Assembly (NCBI RefSeq): GCF_004117855.1
Contig: NZ_QWBW01000039.1
Location: 1-40,573 of the forward strand
Direction of reading: 5' to 3'
Source of the DNA: Modicisalibacter coralii
GTDB lineage: Bacteria > Pseudomonadota > Gammaproteobacteria > Pseudomonadales > Halomonadaceae
DNA length: 40,573 nt
Shown piece after piece: positions 8,839 to 17,451 of the stretch (its first letter is position 1; each line of letters begins with the position of its first letter). The translations under genes and the position numbers were made by a program. The notes under the pieces were generated by a model. That model did no database searches and had not been told where the DNA came from. It saw only the letters and a list, made by a program, of their open reading frames with translations.

Positions 8839-11616
8839 ATGTCTGGATTTCTGCGACGATTCTTTGCCCCGCGCTGGCAGCACCGGGACCCTTCGGTCCG
8901 GCGCCAGGCCGCGGAGCGCCTCGACCCCACCGACAACGACGACCGCCAGCGGCTCGAGCGTCTGGCCACCGACAGCGACCCCGGCGTGCGTCAGACCGCG
9001 CTGGCCAGTCTCGACGACCCGGCCCGCCTGCTGACGCTGCGCGACACCCACGACAGCCCCGAGCTGCATCGCCGCCTGCTCGGCTTGCTGAGCGGTCGCG
9101 ACGGCAGCACGCCGCTGACCACGCGGATCGAACTGGTCGCGCGCATCGAGGAGCCGACGCTGCTCGAGACGCTGGCGCTGGAAGGCGACAATCAGGCATT
9201 GCGCCTGGCCGCCCTGGCGCGTCTCGACGACGAGTCCCGACTGCTTCGTCAGGCCTGTGACAACGGCATCGCCGCGGTACGCCATGCCGCGGCCGAGCGG
9301 GTCACCAGCGAAGCCGGCCTGACCCAGCTGGCACGCCGCGCCCGGCGCGACAAGCAGGTCGCGCGCCAGGCGCGGGCACGCCTCAACCGGCTGCGCGAGA
9401 ACGAGACCCAGGCCCGCGAGACCCGTGAACGCCGCGAACACGTGCTGGACTCCCTCGAGGCCCACGCCCGTCATGCCTGGGAGCCGCTCTACTCGGGGCG
9501 TTATCGTCACCTGCAGCGCGAGTGGGAATCCCTCGACGACCTGCCCACGCCGGAACAGGAGCGCCGCTTCCAGGAAGCCGCGCTGCGTTGCCGCAAGGTG
9601 ATCGCCGACCACGAGGCCCACCATCATGCGCTGGCCGCCGCCGACCAGCGCCGCGACGATGCCGACGAGACGCGCCGCTCGCTGATCGAGGCACTCGAGG
9701 ACACGCTGGCCGGGCTGCGTCACGGCGAGCGCCTCACCGAGCAGGACATCGCCAGCCTGCAGGCCCAGAAACGCCTGCTGGACAACCAGTGGCAGACGCT
9801 CTCCGATCGCCACCCGCCGGAGGCCGCCCTCAGCGATCGCTACGCCCGGGCGTTGAGCGAGTACGAACGGATCAACCAGGCCTGGGGGCGGCTCGAACGC
9901 CACGTCGGGGCGCTCGAGGAGGCGCTGGCCGAGCCGCGCAAGGCGACGTTGCGGCAGTGTCTCGATGCCCTCGACTGGCCTCACGACCTGCCACCCAGCC
10001 CGCTGCTCGCCCAGGCGCGCCAGCGCCTCGCCGACGCCCCCGACGAGCCGGCCGGCTCGCCCGAACAGGCGGCGCGCGTCGCGCGGGATCTCGAGGAGCT
10101 CGAGTCACTGCTCGGTCAGGGCGCCTTCAAGCGCGCCAGCCGGCTGCACCAGAGCCTGCGCCAGCGCCTCGGCCAGCTCGCCGAGGCCGACCGGCGCCAG
10201 TACCAGCCGACACTCAAGCGTCTCGGTGCGCAGCTCGCCGAGCTGCGCGACTGGCGCGGCTTCGTGGCCGGTCCCAAGCGCTTGCAGCTGTGCCAGGCGA
10301 TAGAGGCCCTGGCCGAGGACACGACACTCGCCGACGTCGAGCTGGACCGCCAGCATCGTCAACTGGTCAAGGACTGGAAGAACCTCGGCGACGCCGCCGC
10401 CGACCGCGAACTGTCGGCCCGCTTCCGGGCCGCTTCGGAACGCATCCACGAGCGGCTGGTACCCTGGCGGGAAAAACGCGACGCACTGCGCGAGGACAAC
10501 CTCGCCGCCCGCGAGGCACTCTGCGAGCAGCTCGAGGCCCTGCTCGCCAACCCCGACCCCGACGCCGATCCCGACGCCCTGCGCCAGATCCGCGACCGGG
10601 CCCGCGAGCAGTGGCGACGCTTCGCCCCGGTACCCCGCGATCGGGCCCAGGCGATCGGTCAGCGCTTCGGCGAGATTCGTCACGCCCTGCAGATGCTGAT
10701 CGACCGGCGAGCCCAGGAGATCGCCGGCGCCAAGCGCGAGCTGGTCGAGAAGGCGCGCGTCCTGCAGGCCGATACCACCACCAGCGCCGCTCAGCGCGCC
10801 GAGCGTGCCAAGACGCTGCAACGCCAGTGGCGCGAGCTGGGCCGCGCGCCCAAGGGCGAGGAACAGGCGCTGTGGCGGGAATTCCGCGGCCTCTGCGACA
10901 CCCTCTTCGCGGCCCGCGAGAACGAACGCGACGACCGGGCCCAGCGCACCCGCGAGCGACTCGACGCCATGCAGGCGCTGATCGAGCGCATCGATGCCTG
11001 GCAGCCCGATGCCAGCGATGATGTCGCCACGCTCGAGGCAGCCATCGCCGAGGCCGAGAGCCTCGAACCGCTGCCCCAGGGGCGGCGCAGCGACGGCATG
11101 CGACGGCGCTGGACGGGCATCGTCCGCGCGCGCCGCGAGCGCCTGGCACGGCTCGCGGTGAGCGAGGAGATTCAGCGCTGGCAGGCGCTGCGCCCATTGC
11201 TCGAGGCGCATCTCGCCGCCGACGCCCGGGCATGCCAGGGCAGCACGGCCGAGTCGGTCCCGTTGCCGTCGTCACCGCTCGACGACGACATGCAGGAAGC
11301 CCACGAACAGCGCAATGCCGCCCGGCGTGCGCCACCGCCCGATGACGTGGTCGACGAACGCCTGACCCGCCTGCGCGTGCATCTGGCACTGCTCGCCGGC
11401 GGCACGGTGCGCCGCGAGGACGAGCCGTTGCGTCTGGCGATCCAGGTCCAGCGTCTCAACGACGGCCTGGGTCGCGAGCTGACCCGGGCCGACGAACTCC
11501 ACGGCGTACTGCGCGATATCCTCGCCACCGGCCCCGTGGCACCGGCGTTGTGGGAACGCGAGGCCGCCGAGCTGGACCGTCAGCTGTCGCGACTGGCCGA
11601 GCTTCCACCGCCCTGA
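8839..11616 (+). CDS. Large HEAT-repeat/DUF349 coiled-coil protein
   Basis: A 925-residue, strongly charged, almost wholly helical protein. The N-terminal 170 residues look like HEAT-type repeats (VRRQAAERLDPTDN, VRQTALASLDDPARL, LRLAALARLDDES, VRHAAAERV). The rest is coiled coil with several DUF349-type units, marked by a Trp at similar places: REWESLDDLP (about 227), NQWQTLSD (316), KDWKNLGD (511), EQWRRFAPVP (590) and RQWRELGRAPKGEEQALWREF (660). The function of DUF349 proteins is not known to me. There is no signal peptide or membrane segment, so it is cytoplasmic. The ATG at 8839 (MSGFLRRFF) is chosen because it begins the conserved region; an upstream in-frame start at 8677 would span the promoter area. 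The gene stands alone, divergent from minC. Confidence 0.87.
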   Translation: MSGFLRRFFAPRWQHRDPSVRRQAAERLDPTDNDDRQRLERLATDSDPGVRQTALASLDDPARLLTLRDTHDSPELHRRLLGLLSGRDGSTPLTTRIELVARIEEPTLLETLALEGDNQALRLAALARLDDESRLLRQACDNGIAAVRHAAAERVTSEAGLTQLARRARRDKQVARQARARLNRLRENETQARETRERREHVLDSLEAHARHAWEPLYSGRYRHLQREWESLDDLPTPEQERRFQEAALRCRKVIADHEAHHHALAAADQRRDDADETRRSLIEALEDTLAGLRHGERLTEQDIASLQAQKRLLDNQWQTLSDRHPPEAALSDRYARALSEYERINQAWGRLERHVGALEEALAEPRKATLRQCLDALDWPHDLPPSPLLAQARQRLADAPDEPAGSPEQAARVARDLEELESLLGQGAFKRASRLHQSLRQRLGQLAEADRRQYQPTLKRLGAQLAELRDWRGFVAGPKRLQLCQAIEALAEDTTLADVELDRQHRQLVKDWKNLGDAAADRELSARFRAASERIHERLVPWREKRDALREDNLAAREALCEQLEALLANPDPDADPDALRQIRDRAREQWRRFAPVPRDRAQAIGQRFGEIRHALQMLIDRRAQEIAGAKRELVEKARVLQADTTTSAAQRAERAKTLQRQWRELGRAPKGEEQALWREFRGLCDTLFAARENERDDRAQRTRERLDAMQALIERIDAWQPDASDDVATLEAAIAEAESLEPLPQGRRSDGMRRRWTGIVRARRERLARLAVSEEIQRWQALRPLLEAHLAADARACQGSTAESVPLPSSPLDDDMQEAHEQRNAARRAPPPDDVVDERLTRLRVHLALLAGGTVRREDEPLRLAIQVQRLNDGLGRELTRADELHGVLRDILATGPVAPALWEREAAELDRQLSRLAELPPP

Positions 11617-11644
11617 ACCGGACGGCCGCAGGCCCCGTAAACGC

Positions 11645-11672
11645 CGAGAGCGAGGCCGAAGCCTCGCTCTCG
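11645..11672. terminator. Hairpin between DUF349 gene and phaB
   Basis: A perfect 12-bp stem (11645-11656 with 11661-11672, tetraloop CGAA) lies between two convergent genes. It has no long T-tract but is very stable, and probably ends transcription from both sides. Confidence 0.65.
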
Positions 11673-11698
11673 TGCGGGGAGTTGCAGTTGGCCGGCGT

Positions 11699-12445
11699 CT
11701 AGCCCATGAACTGGCCGCCGTTGATGTCCAGATTGGCCCCGGTGATGAAACCGGAGCCGCGATCGGCCAGGAAGCACACCGCGCGAGCGATCTCCTCGGG
11801 CTCGCCGAAGCGCTTGACCGGGATCGTCTCGCGAATCGACTCGCGGATCTTGTCGGGAATCTTCATGATCATGTCGGTGGCGATATAACCGGGGGAGAGC
11901 GTGTTGACGGTGATCCCCTTGGTCGCCGTCTCCTGGGCCAGCGACATGGTCAGCCCGTGCATCCCGGCCTTGGCCGCCGAGTAGTTGGCCTGACCGAACT
12001 GTCCCTTGCGGCCGTTGATCGACGAGATGTTGACGATACGCCCGTACCCCGCCTCGAGCATGTCCTCGATCACGCAGCGGCAGGTGTTGAAGACGCTGTT
12101 GAGGTTGCAGTCGATGACCTCGTTCCACTGCTCGGGGCTCATCTTCTTCAGTGTGGTGTCGCGGGTGATGCCGGCGCAGTTGACGAGCACGCTGATGGGG
12201 CCGAACTTGTCGCGGATTTCGCGCACCCCGGCCTCGCAGTCCTCGTAGTCGATCAGATTGGCGCCGGACAGGGCGATGTTGTTGTAGCCCTCCGCCTGCT
12301 GCTCCTCCAGCCAGTGCTTGGCCTTGTCGGGATTGTGATAGCCAGCCACGACCTGATAGCCCTCCTTGGCCAGCGCACGGCAAATGGCGGTGCCGATGCC
12401 ACCGGTGCCACCGGTTACCCAAGCGACGGGTGCTGTTTGTGTCAT
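11699..12445 (-). CDS. phaB: Acetoacetyl-CoA reductase
   Basis: A 248-residue short-chain dehydrogenase that reduces acetoacetyl-CoA to (R)-3-hydroxybutyryl-CoA with NADPH, the second step of polyhydroxybutyrate synthesis. The cofactor motif TGGTGGIG is at 11-18, NCAG at 89-92 and the catalytic Ser142-Tyr155-Lys159 set in ISSINGRKGQFGQANYSAAK. The block NGRKGQFGQANYSAAKAG separates PhaB from the similar FabG family. The start ATG 12445 follows GGGGGAGA. No phaA or phaC lies next to it, so it is a solitary phaB, as in some Halomonadaceae. Confidence 0.93.
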   Translation of the reverse strand: MTQTAPVAWVTGGTGGIGTAICRALAKEGYQVVAGYHNPDKAKHWLEEQQAEGYNNIALSGANLIDYEDCEAGVREIRDKFGPISVLVNCAGITRDTTLKKMSPEQWNEVIDCNLNSVFNTCRCVIEDMLEAGYGRIVNISSINGRKGQFGQANYSAAKAGMHGLTMSLAQETATKGITVNTLSPGYIATDMIMKIPDKIRESIRETIPVKRFGEPEEIARAVCFLADRGSGFITGANLDINGGQFMG

Positions 12446-12572
12446 CTTGTCTCCCCCTGAGTCATGACGTTGAACCGACGTGAGTCTTCGACTGGCGACG
12501 GGCCCTCTCCGAGCCCTGCCACCGGTTAGTATGGTCGACGACACCGCCCCCGTGCGAATACCCGACGAACAC

Positions 12573-12600
12573 TTGACGTGATGCCAATTTTGCGTAGAAT
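12573..12600 (+). promoter_or_regulatory. Promoter of initiator tRNA gene
   Basis: TTGACG (12573-12578) and TAGAAT (12595-12600) are separated by 16 bases and end 16 bases before the tRNA 5' end. The bases after the -10 box are GC-rich, as in stringently controlled stable-RNA promoters. Confidence 0.75.
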
Positions 12601-12616
12601 ACGCTCCACGATCTGA

Positions 12617-12693
<77 letters not shown>

Positions 12694-12703
12694 AATTGTA
12701 AAG

Positions 12704-12739
12704 AGGCGAATCGTCCAATGGGCGGTTCGCCTTTTTTTT
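12704..12739 (+). terminator. Rho-independent terminator of tRNA-fMet
   Basis: AGGCGAA (12704-12710) pairs with TTCGCCT (12726-12732), with further partial pairing inside, and eight T residues follow (12732-12739). It lies 10 bases after the tRNA. It may also stop fhuF transcription from the opposite side, though the reverse T-tract is poor. Confidence 0.9.
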
Positions 12740-12830
12740 GCGTGCCTTTTGCAGCGCCGATCGAAAAACGGCCCTCGCGGATTCGCCCCGGCAAACGCCT
12801 CGCTGGTCAGCCCCGCTCCTGGTTCGCGTG

Positions 12831-13610
12831 TCAGCCCCGGCACCTGGGAGGGCGATGTTCCGGCTTGAGGGGGCAGCCGCCGCAAAGCGGCTGACCGGGC
12901 AAGCGATACTGGATACAGCACAGCCGCCGCACCCGCGCCGAGGCCCCTCCCTCCAGGTCGAGGTAACGTACCGGTCGGTACAACGGGTTACGCCGGCCAT
13001 CCGGCAAAGTCCGCATCTCGAGGAAACGCAGCAGCGGTTCACCGGATCCGCTGAAGTCGGGATGCCGGTTACAGGCCTGCCCCGCATACTCCACGTAGTG
13101 CCCGAGATTGCTCCAGAACACCTTGGGCGACAGGCCCGAGAGGTCGGCCAACACCTCGATCAGCGGCCGGCAATGCGCATCGAACAACCTCGCGAAACGC
13201 ACCTCGGGCGCCCGGGACACCAAGGGTCGCCCGCCATGGGGCAGCCAGAGCCGCGCGGTCTCGCCCCGTTCGCCCAGGCTGACCCGCACCGCGCTCGATG
13301 CCACCGGCAGTTCACACTCCAGCAACAGATTGGCGACCAGCGCCGGGATCGACACGGCACTCAGGTGATATTTCGACCAGATGGAGGCCGCCGCCCGGCG
13401 ATCGGCCCCCTCGCCGAAGGCCGCCGCCGTGCGTTCGAGCAACCCGTCCAGCACCGTCCGTTCGAACAGATCGGCGACCGCCAATGTCGAGGCATCGGGC
13501 GTGCCGAAAGCCGGGGCTCTGAGGGTATCGAGAGGCGGCCGACGATAGAGCGCCAGCAGGGCGTCGGCGGCGTCATCGATGGGCAATGCCAGGGCGCCCC
13601 TATCGACCAC
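12831..13610 (-). CDS. fhuF: FhuF-like siderophore-iron reductase
   Basis: A 259-residue protein of the FhuF family, which reduces hydroxamate-bound ferric iron in the cytoplasm so that it leaves the siderophore. The diagnostic C-terminal [2Fe-2S] motif is complete: Cys231-Cys232, ten residues, Cys243, two residues, Cys246 (CCIQYRLPGQPLCGGC). The central region with WSKYHLSAVSIPAL and a downstream VFWSNLGHYVEYA block is also typical. The start is GTG 13610 with GAGGAG eight bases upstream; the ATG in that leader hits a stop after five codons. It lies 32 bases after fhuB on the same strand and is presumably cotranscribed and Fur-controlled from the fhuB promoter. Confidence 0.88.
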   Translation of the reverse strand: MVDRGALALPIDDAADALLALYRRPPLDTLRAPAFGTPDASTLAVADLFERTVLDGLLERTAAAFGEGADRRAAASIWSKYHLSAVSIPALVANLLLECELPVASSAVRVSLGERGETARLWLPHGGRPLVSRAPEVRFARLFDAHCRPLIEVLADLSGLSPKVFWSNLGHYVEYAGQACNRHPDFSGSGEPLLRFLEMRTLPDGRRNPLYRPVRYLDLEGGASARVRRLCCIQYRLPGQPLCGGCPLKPEHRPPRCRG

Positions 13611-13642
13611 AGGTCATCTCCTCGATCATGAACGCGCCTTCC

Positions 13643-15649
13643 TCACAGCCGCCGCAGCCCCCACATGAAATAGGCCCCACCGATCAACGACGCGATCAGC
13701 CCCGCCGGCATGTCGAAGGGGAAGATGATCTGGCGCCCCACCCAGTCGGCCAGCACCATCAGCAACATGCCGACCAGCGCCGCGCCCAGCAGGTGTGGGT
13801 ACGCCCGCGTCAAGCCCAGCAGTCTGGCCATGTGCGGCGCCAGCAACCCGACGAAGGAGAGCGGCCCCACCACCAGGGTGGCGCAGGCCGTCAGCAGCGC
13901 CACCAGCAGTAAAAGCAGCAGCCGTGCCCGGTTGAGGGTAATGCCCAAGGCCCGTGACGTGGGCGCCCCCAGCGGCAGAATGTCCAGCCAGCGAGTCAGC
14001 GGCAGCGCGCACAGTGTCAACACCGTCGCCAGCGTACCGACGACCAGGGCACTGGTGAGATCGACGTAATAGGTGGACCCCGCCAGCCAGGCGATCACCT
14101 GCTGGCCACGCGGGTCGCCAGCCGACAGGATCACGCTGCGCAGCGCATCGAACAGCGCGCCGATCGCCACGCCGGTGAGCAGCAACTGTTCGGGCACGAA
14201 GCCACTACGTCCATTGAGCAGCACCAGCACCAGCAGCGTGGCCAGCGCCCCCAGGGTGCCCACGCCCACCAACATCCCGCTGGAGGGAGACGGCAGCAGG
14301 AAGATCCCCAGGATCAGTGCAATGGCGCAGCCGCCGCTGATACCCAGCACCTCGGGGCTGGCCATGGGGTTGGCCGACAGCCGTTGCAGCAGCGTGCCGG
14401 CCACGGCCAGCATCAGCCCGCTGGCGGCGGCAGCCAGCACCCGGGGCACCCGCCACTGCAGGACCTCCCAGTTGTCCGGCGACAACCCGTACCAGCCGTG
14501 CATCCCCTGCCCCAGCAACAGGCCGAGCCCCACCGCCAGCAGCAGGGCGATCGCCAGGCGTGTGATCAAGCGCCCCGGGCCGGGATGGCGACTCGCTGCG
14601 ACCCCGGCCGGTTGCGGCGCCTGGTTGCCGTGCAACCTCAGGCGCGGAATCAGCCACATCAGCAGCGGGGCGCCCAGGGCGCCGGTCACGGCGCCGGTGG
14701 GAATCAGTATCGGCAAGCCCCCCAGGAAGTGCTGCAACAACAGATCGGTGGTAGCCAGCAGCACCGCTCCCAGCAGCACGCCCCACAACAAGCGCTCGCC
14801 GAGACGCCGCGCCCCCGCCAGGCGCACGATGTTGGGCGCCGCCAGGCCGATGAAGCCGATGATGCCCACCACGCTGACCACACTCGCCGTCATGAACACC
14901 GCCAGCACCAGGCCGGCCAGGCGTAGATACTTGAGTGAAACGCCCAAACTTCTGGCGCTGGCATCGTCCAGTTCCAGCACCGCCAGGGGCCGCAGCAGGA
15001 ATACCGCCAACAGACCGGCGATGGCCAGCCGCGGCCAGAGGGTCGCCACGCCATCCCAGCCATTCTGGGCCAACGAGCCGGCCCCCCAGATCAACAGCCC
15101 CGACAACGCATCCGGGTTGAACAACAGCAACGCCGTGGACAGGGCGCCCAGGTAGAGGTTGACCACCAGCCCCGCCAGCACCACCACGATGGGCGCCAAC
15201 CCACGCCGCCAGGCCAGCGTGAACACCAGACCCACCGCCAGCCCACCGCCAGCCAGGGCTATCCATTCACGGCCAACGGTCAACAACCCGGGGGTCAGCA
15301 GGGTCGCCGCCATCAATGCCAGATTGGCCCCCGAGGCCACCCCCAGGGTGGTGGGCGACGCCAGCGGGTTACGCAGCACCTGCTGCAGCAGTACCCCGGC
15401 CAGCGCCAGGCCACCGCCCGCCAGCAGGGCGATGGAGAGTCTCGGCCACCAGGCATAGTGCAACAGTAATTGGTCGACTGTCTCGAACGACGGCGACAGC
15501 AGTGCCTTAAGGCCCAGCGCCAAGCCCCCCTGAGCCTGCAGATCCAGCCACGCCAGCCCCAGCAGCGGCAGGCTCAGCAACAGGCAGGCCAGTGCCGGTG
15601 ATAGGCCACGTCGAGCCGCGTGGCTCGTCGTGGTCACGTTTCCTCTCAT
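13643..15649 (-). CDS. fhuB: Ferric hydroxamate ABC transporter permease FhuB
   Basis: A 668-residue inner-membrane permease made of two fused FecCD/BtuC-type halves, as in E. coli FhuB (660). Each half has about ten hydrophobic helices. Conserved blocks occur twice: RVLAAAASGLMLAVAGTLLQ and its partner RLSIALLAGGGLALAGVLLQ, and the segments GLLAPHMARL and GLAAPNIVRL that contact the ATPase. It passes ferric siderophores from FhuD into the cytoplasm. The start chosen is ATG 15649, preceded by AGGAACGG; a GTG five codons on also has a GAGGAA site. Fur box 15693-15713 lies just upstream. fhuF follows after 32 bases. No ATPase gene (fhuC) lies beside it. Confidence 0.94.
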   Translation of the reverse strand: MRGNVTTTSHAARRGLSPALACLLLSLPLLGLAWLDLQAQGGLALGLKALLSPSFETVDQLLLHYAWWPRLSIALLAGGGLALAGVLLQQVLRNPLASPTTLGVASGANLALMAATLLTPGLLTVGREWIALAGGGLAVGLVFTLAWRRGLAPIVVVLAGLVVNLYLGALSTALLLFNPDALSGLLIWGAGSLAQNGWDGVATLWPRLAIAGLLAVFLLRPLAVLELDDASARSLGVSLKYLRLAGLVLAVFMTASVVSVVGIIGFIGLAAPNIVRLAGARRLGERLLWGVLLGAVLLATTDLLLQHFLGGLPILIPTGAVTGALGAPLLMWLIPRLRLHGNQAPQPAGVAASRHPGPGRLITRLAIALLLAVGLGLLLGQGMHGWYGLSPDNWEVLQWRVPRVLAAAASGLMLAVAGTLLQRLSANPMASPEVLGISGGCAIALILGIFLLPSPSSGMLVGVGTLGALATLLVLVLLNGRSGFVPEQLLLTGVAIGALFDALRSVILSAGDPRGQQVIAWLAGSTYYVDLTSALVVGTLATVLTLCALPLTRWLDILPLGAPTSRALGITLNRARLLLLLLVALLTACATLVVGPLSFVGLLAPHMARLLGLTRAYPHLLGAALVGMLLMVLADWVGRQIIFPFDMPAGLIASLIGGAYFMWGLRRL

Positions 15650-15692
15650 CCGTTCCTGTCCCCTTCCACTGCCCCGTCGCACCGCAAATGCC

Positions 15693-15713
15693 ATAATCGA
15701 TAACGATTATCAA
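15693..15713 (-). promoter_or_regulatory. Fur box upstream of fhuB
   Basis: ATAATCGATAACGATTATC and flanking bases resemble the Fur consensus built from GATAAT-type hexamers. It sits about 45 bases before the fhuB start, where iron-bound Fur would block transcription. Confidence 0.8.
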
Positions 15714-15935
15714 TAAATTTAGCATTCTCGCCAACGCCAAGGCTACCCTGCTCGAGTGCCGGCGAGATTTTCCCGGCGCAAGGCGACAGGAGGAAGCCCA
15801 CTTCTCCCGCCCTGGCGGGCACGAGCTGACGCGCTTCCCAGCCACCCGGCCGCTCCCGGCGGAGCGGCCCACAACGCCGAGAACCTAACCCCCTCCGCCG
15901 GACAGTCCGATCTTGACATCGAGCGCACCCGAAAA
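15714..15935. other. GC-rich, hairpin-containing spacer between the fhuB and fhuD Fur boxes
   Basis: No gene is supported here. The stretch holds a perfect 9-bp hairpin (15848-15856 with 15861-15869, loop CGGC) and smaller inverted repeats around CCCGCC/GGCGGG near 15810. Frames stay open on both strands, which is common in GC-rich DNA. I found no cobalamin or other riboswitch consensus. It may be leftover repetitive or displaced sequence. Confidence 0.4.
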
Positions 15936-15956
15936 AATAATAACGATTATCATTTT
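15936..15956 (+). promoter_or_regulatory. Fur box upstream of fhuD
   Basis: AATAATAACGATTATCATT lies within 15936-15956 and closely matches the other Fur-like sites of this region. It lies about 315 bases before the fhuD start, so the transcript would have a long leader. Confidence 0.78.
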
Positions 15957-16272
15957 TAAGAACATGAGACACCTCGCCCCCGACGTGCCCTCGAATCGCT
16001 ACGAGACGCCAGCGAGCAAAGTTCAGGGCGGGGGCATAGCCAAGGCCAAGTGTTGGCGAAAGAGCGAGCAGGGCTCGCACACGGGTGCATGGCGTTTCAA
16101 TGCGCATCTTGGTATCGAGCTGGACTCGCCCTGGTCGATTTTCTACGCCGCATGGCTGCGCGTAGGCAGTCTTCAGCCAATGCCGGAAACGCCGCTGCAT
16201 GAACGAGCCTGTCCATTGACTGAGCGACGCCATCACCGAGGTGCCGCCTTACAGAGACTCCAGGGTGCCGGC
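15957..16272 (+). other. Long leader region of fhuD, no gene supported
   Basis: About 315 bases without a convincing gene. The fhuD frame is open back to 15913, including an ATG at 15964, but the extension has no signal-peptide character. It would place the clear export signal of FhuD more than 100 residues inside the protein. An opposite-strand frame is also open. Nothing recognisable was found. Confidence 0.5.
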
Positions 16273-17223
16273 ATGACCGCAAGGCCCAACAAAGAACACC
16301 GACCTCGTCGTCGGACAACGAGGGCCCCCATGGCGGCCCTCCTGATCGTCTGGCTAGGCCTGGGCAACGTTGCCATGGCCAGCGATTATGAGAACGAGGT
16401 TTCCTTGGCGACTTTCGATTTCGCCATCGCCGAGACACTCGATGCCATAGGGCACCCTCCCACCTTCGTTTCGGGCCTTGCCGGCTACGAGACCTATTCC
16501 CGCCAGCCCGACATCATTCCGACCGCGACCGATCTGGGTTATCGTCATCTCCCTAACCTTGAGCTCCTTGCGAGCCAGCCCCCCGATGCGATCCTGATCT
16601 CCCCGCCCGCTCATGTGAACCTGATCCCCAAGCTCCGCAAGATCGCCGACGTCAAGGAGTACCCGCTTTACAACAATTACCCGGGGAAAGCCGCTATTGA
16701 TCACTGGCAGATTCTCGAAGACTTGACGCGCCAGCTTGGCGCCCTGACCAAGGACCCGCCCGCAGCAGAACAGTACATTGCACGAACCGACAGACACTTC
16801 GATGAGTTGATAAACCGCTTGGGAAACGTCGACTCACCCGTGCTGATCGTTCGCCTGATGGATGAGCGCCATGCGCGCGTTTACGGACATGGCAGTGTGG
16901 AAGGCATGGTATTAAAACGTCTCGGACTCCATAACGCCTGGGAAGGAAAACTTGGCAATTGGGGTTTCACGACAGTCACGGCACGAGCCTTGCTGGATAT
17001 AAAAGCCAGAATCGTCTTCCTCGATAGCCCTTACGACCCGCCTGGTGGGCAGCGCAAGTTACTCCAGAAAGGCCTGTGGCAACACTGGCCGAGTGTCCTG
17101 CGCAACGACTATGCCATCCTGTCGCTCGACTACTGGTCGTGGGGAGGCTTCCCGGCCGCCCGACGCTTCGCGAACAGTCTCGTCGACGGCCTTACCGACA
17201 AGAGCGACACCGGCGACGTTTGA
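16273..17223 (+). CDS. fhuD: Periplasmic ferric-siderophore binding protein, FhuD-like
   Basis: A 316-residue substrate-binding protein of the FhuD/FecB type that hands ferric hydroxamates to FhuB. It has a basic N-region and hydrophobic core (MAALLIVWLGLGNVAMA) with cleavage near AMA-SD, and no lipobox Cys, so it should be soluble in the periplasm. Family blocks are LATFDFAIAETLDAIG, PNLELLASQPPDAIL, VYGHGSVEGMVLKRLGLHNAW and LWQHWPSVLRNDYAIL. The start ATG 16273 has CAGGG upstream; ATG 16330 directly before the hydrophobic core is an alternative. It is divergent from fhuB and upstream of the first receptor, and GC looks lower than in the flanking genes. Confidence 0.9.
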   Translation: MTARPNKEHRPRRRTTRAPMAALLIVWLGLGNVAMASDYENEVSLATFDFAIAETLDAIGHPPTFVSGLAGYETYSRQPDIIPTATDLGYRHLPNLELLASQPPDAILISPPAHVNLIPKLRKIADVKEYPLYNNYPGKAAIDHWQILEDLTRQLGALTKDPPAAEQYIARTDRHFDELINRLGNVDSPVLIVRLMDERHARVYGHGSVEGMVLKRLGLHNAWEGKLGNWGFTTVTARALLDIKARIVFLDSPYDPPGGQRKLLQKGLWQHWPSVLRNDYAILSLDYWSWGGFPAARRFANSLVDGLTDKSDTGDV

Positions 17224-17409
17224 CGCCCCCTTTCGGCCGATTCTCGATGAGCCATCTGGTCCAGCCAGGGTGGCGTCATACGTCTGCGCTGCGACAACAA
17301 CGCGGCCGTCCCAAAACCGTCTTATGCGTCCCACCCTACTAAGTTACAGCAAGAAGACCGGGGACAGGCTTGACAGCGGAAACACGGCTATATTGAATTA
17401 AACTATAAA

Positions 17410-17428
17410 TAATAACAATTATCATTTA
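17410..17428 (+). promoter_or_regulatory. Fur box upstream of first TonB receptor
   Basis: TAATAACAATTATCATTTA matches the Fur-like sites in front of fhuB, fhuD and the second receptor. It ends 23 bases before the ATG, so bound Fur would also cover the ribosome-binding region. Confidence 0.8.
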
Positions 17429-17451
17429 ATTACAGGCAAAGGAGATCATTC

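Noticed and set aside
9522-11021. A 499-codon plus-strand frame inside the DUF349 gene
   Set aside because: It is Pro/Arg/Gly-rich with no family blocks and overlaps a clearly coding frame. It is a GC-driven shadow.
13738-15694. Plus-strand frames opposite fhuB (for example 14073-15155)
   Set aside because: They are Ser/Pro/Arg-rich complements of a membrane permease with no recognisable domain.
15714-15935. Possible cobalamin riboswitch before fhuB
   Set aside because: The B12-box and the conserved core elements are absent, and the genes are iron-siderophore genes with Fur boxes.
15646-16236. Minus-strand 196-codon frame upstream of fhuB
   Set aside because: It spans both Fur boxes and several hairpins and shows no family similarity, so it is treated as non-coding.
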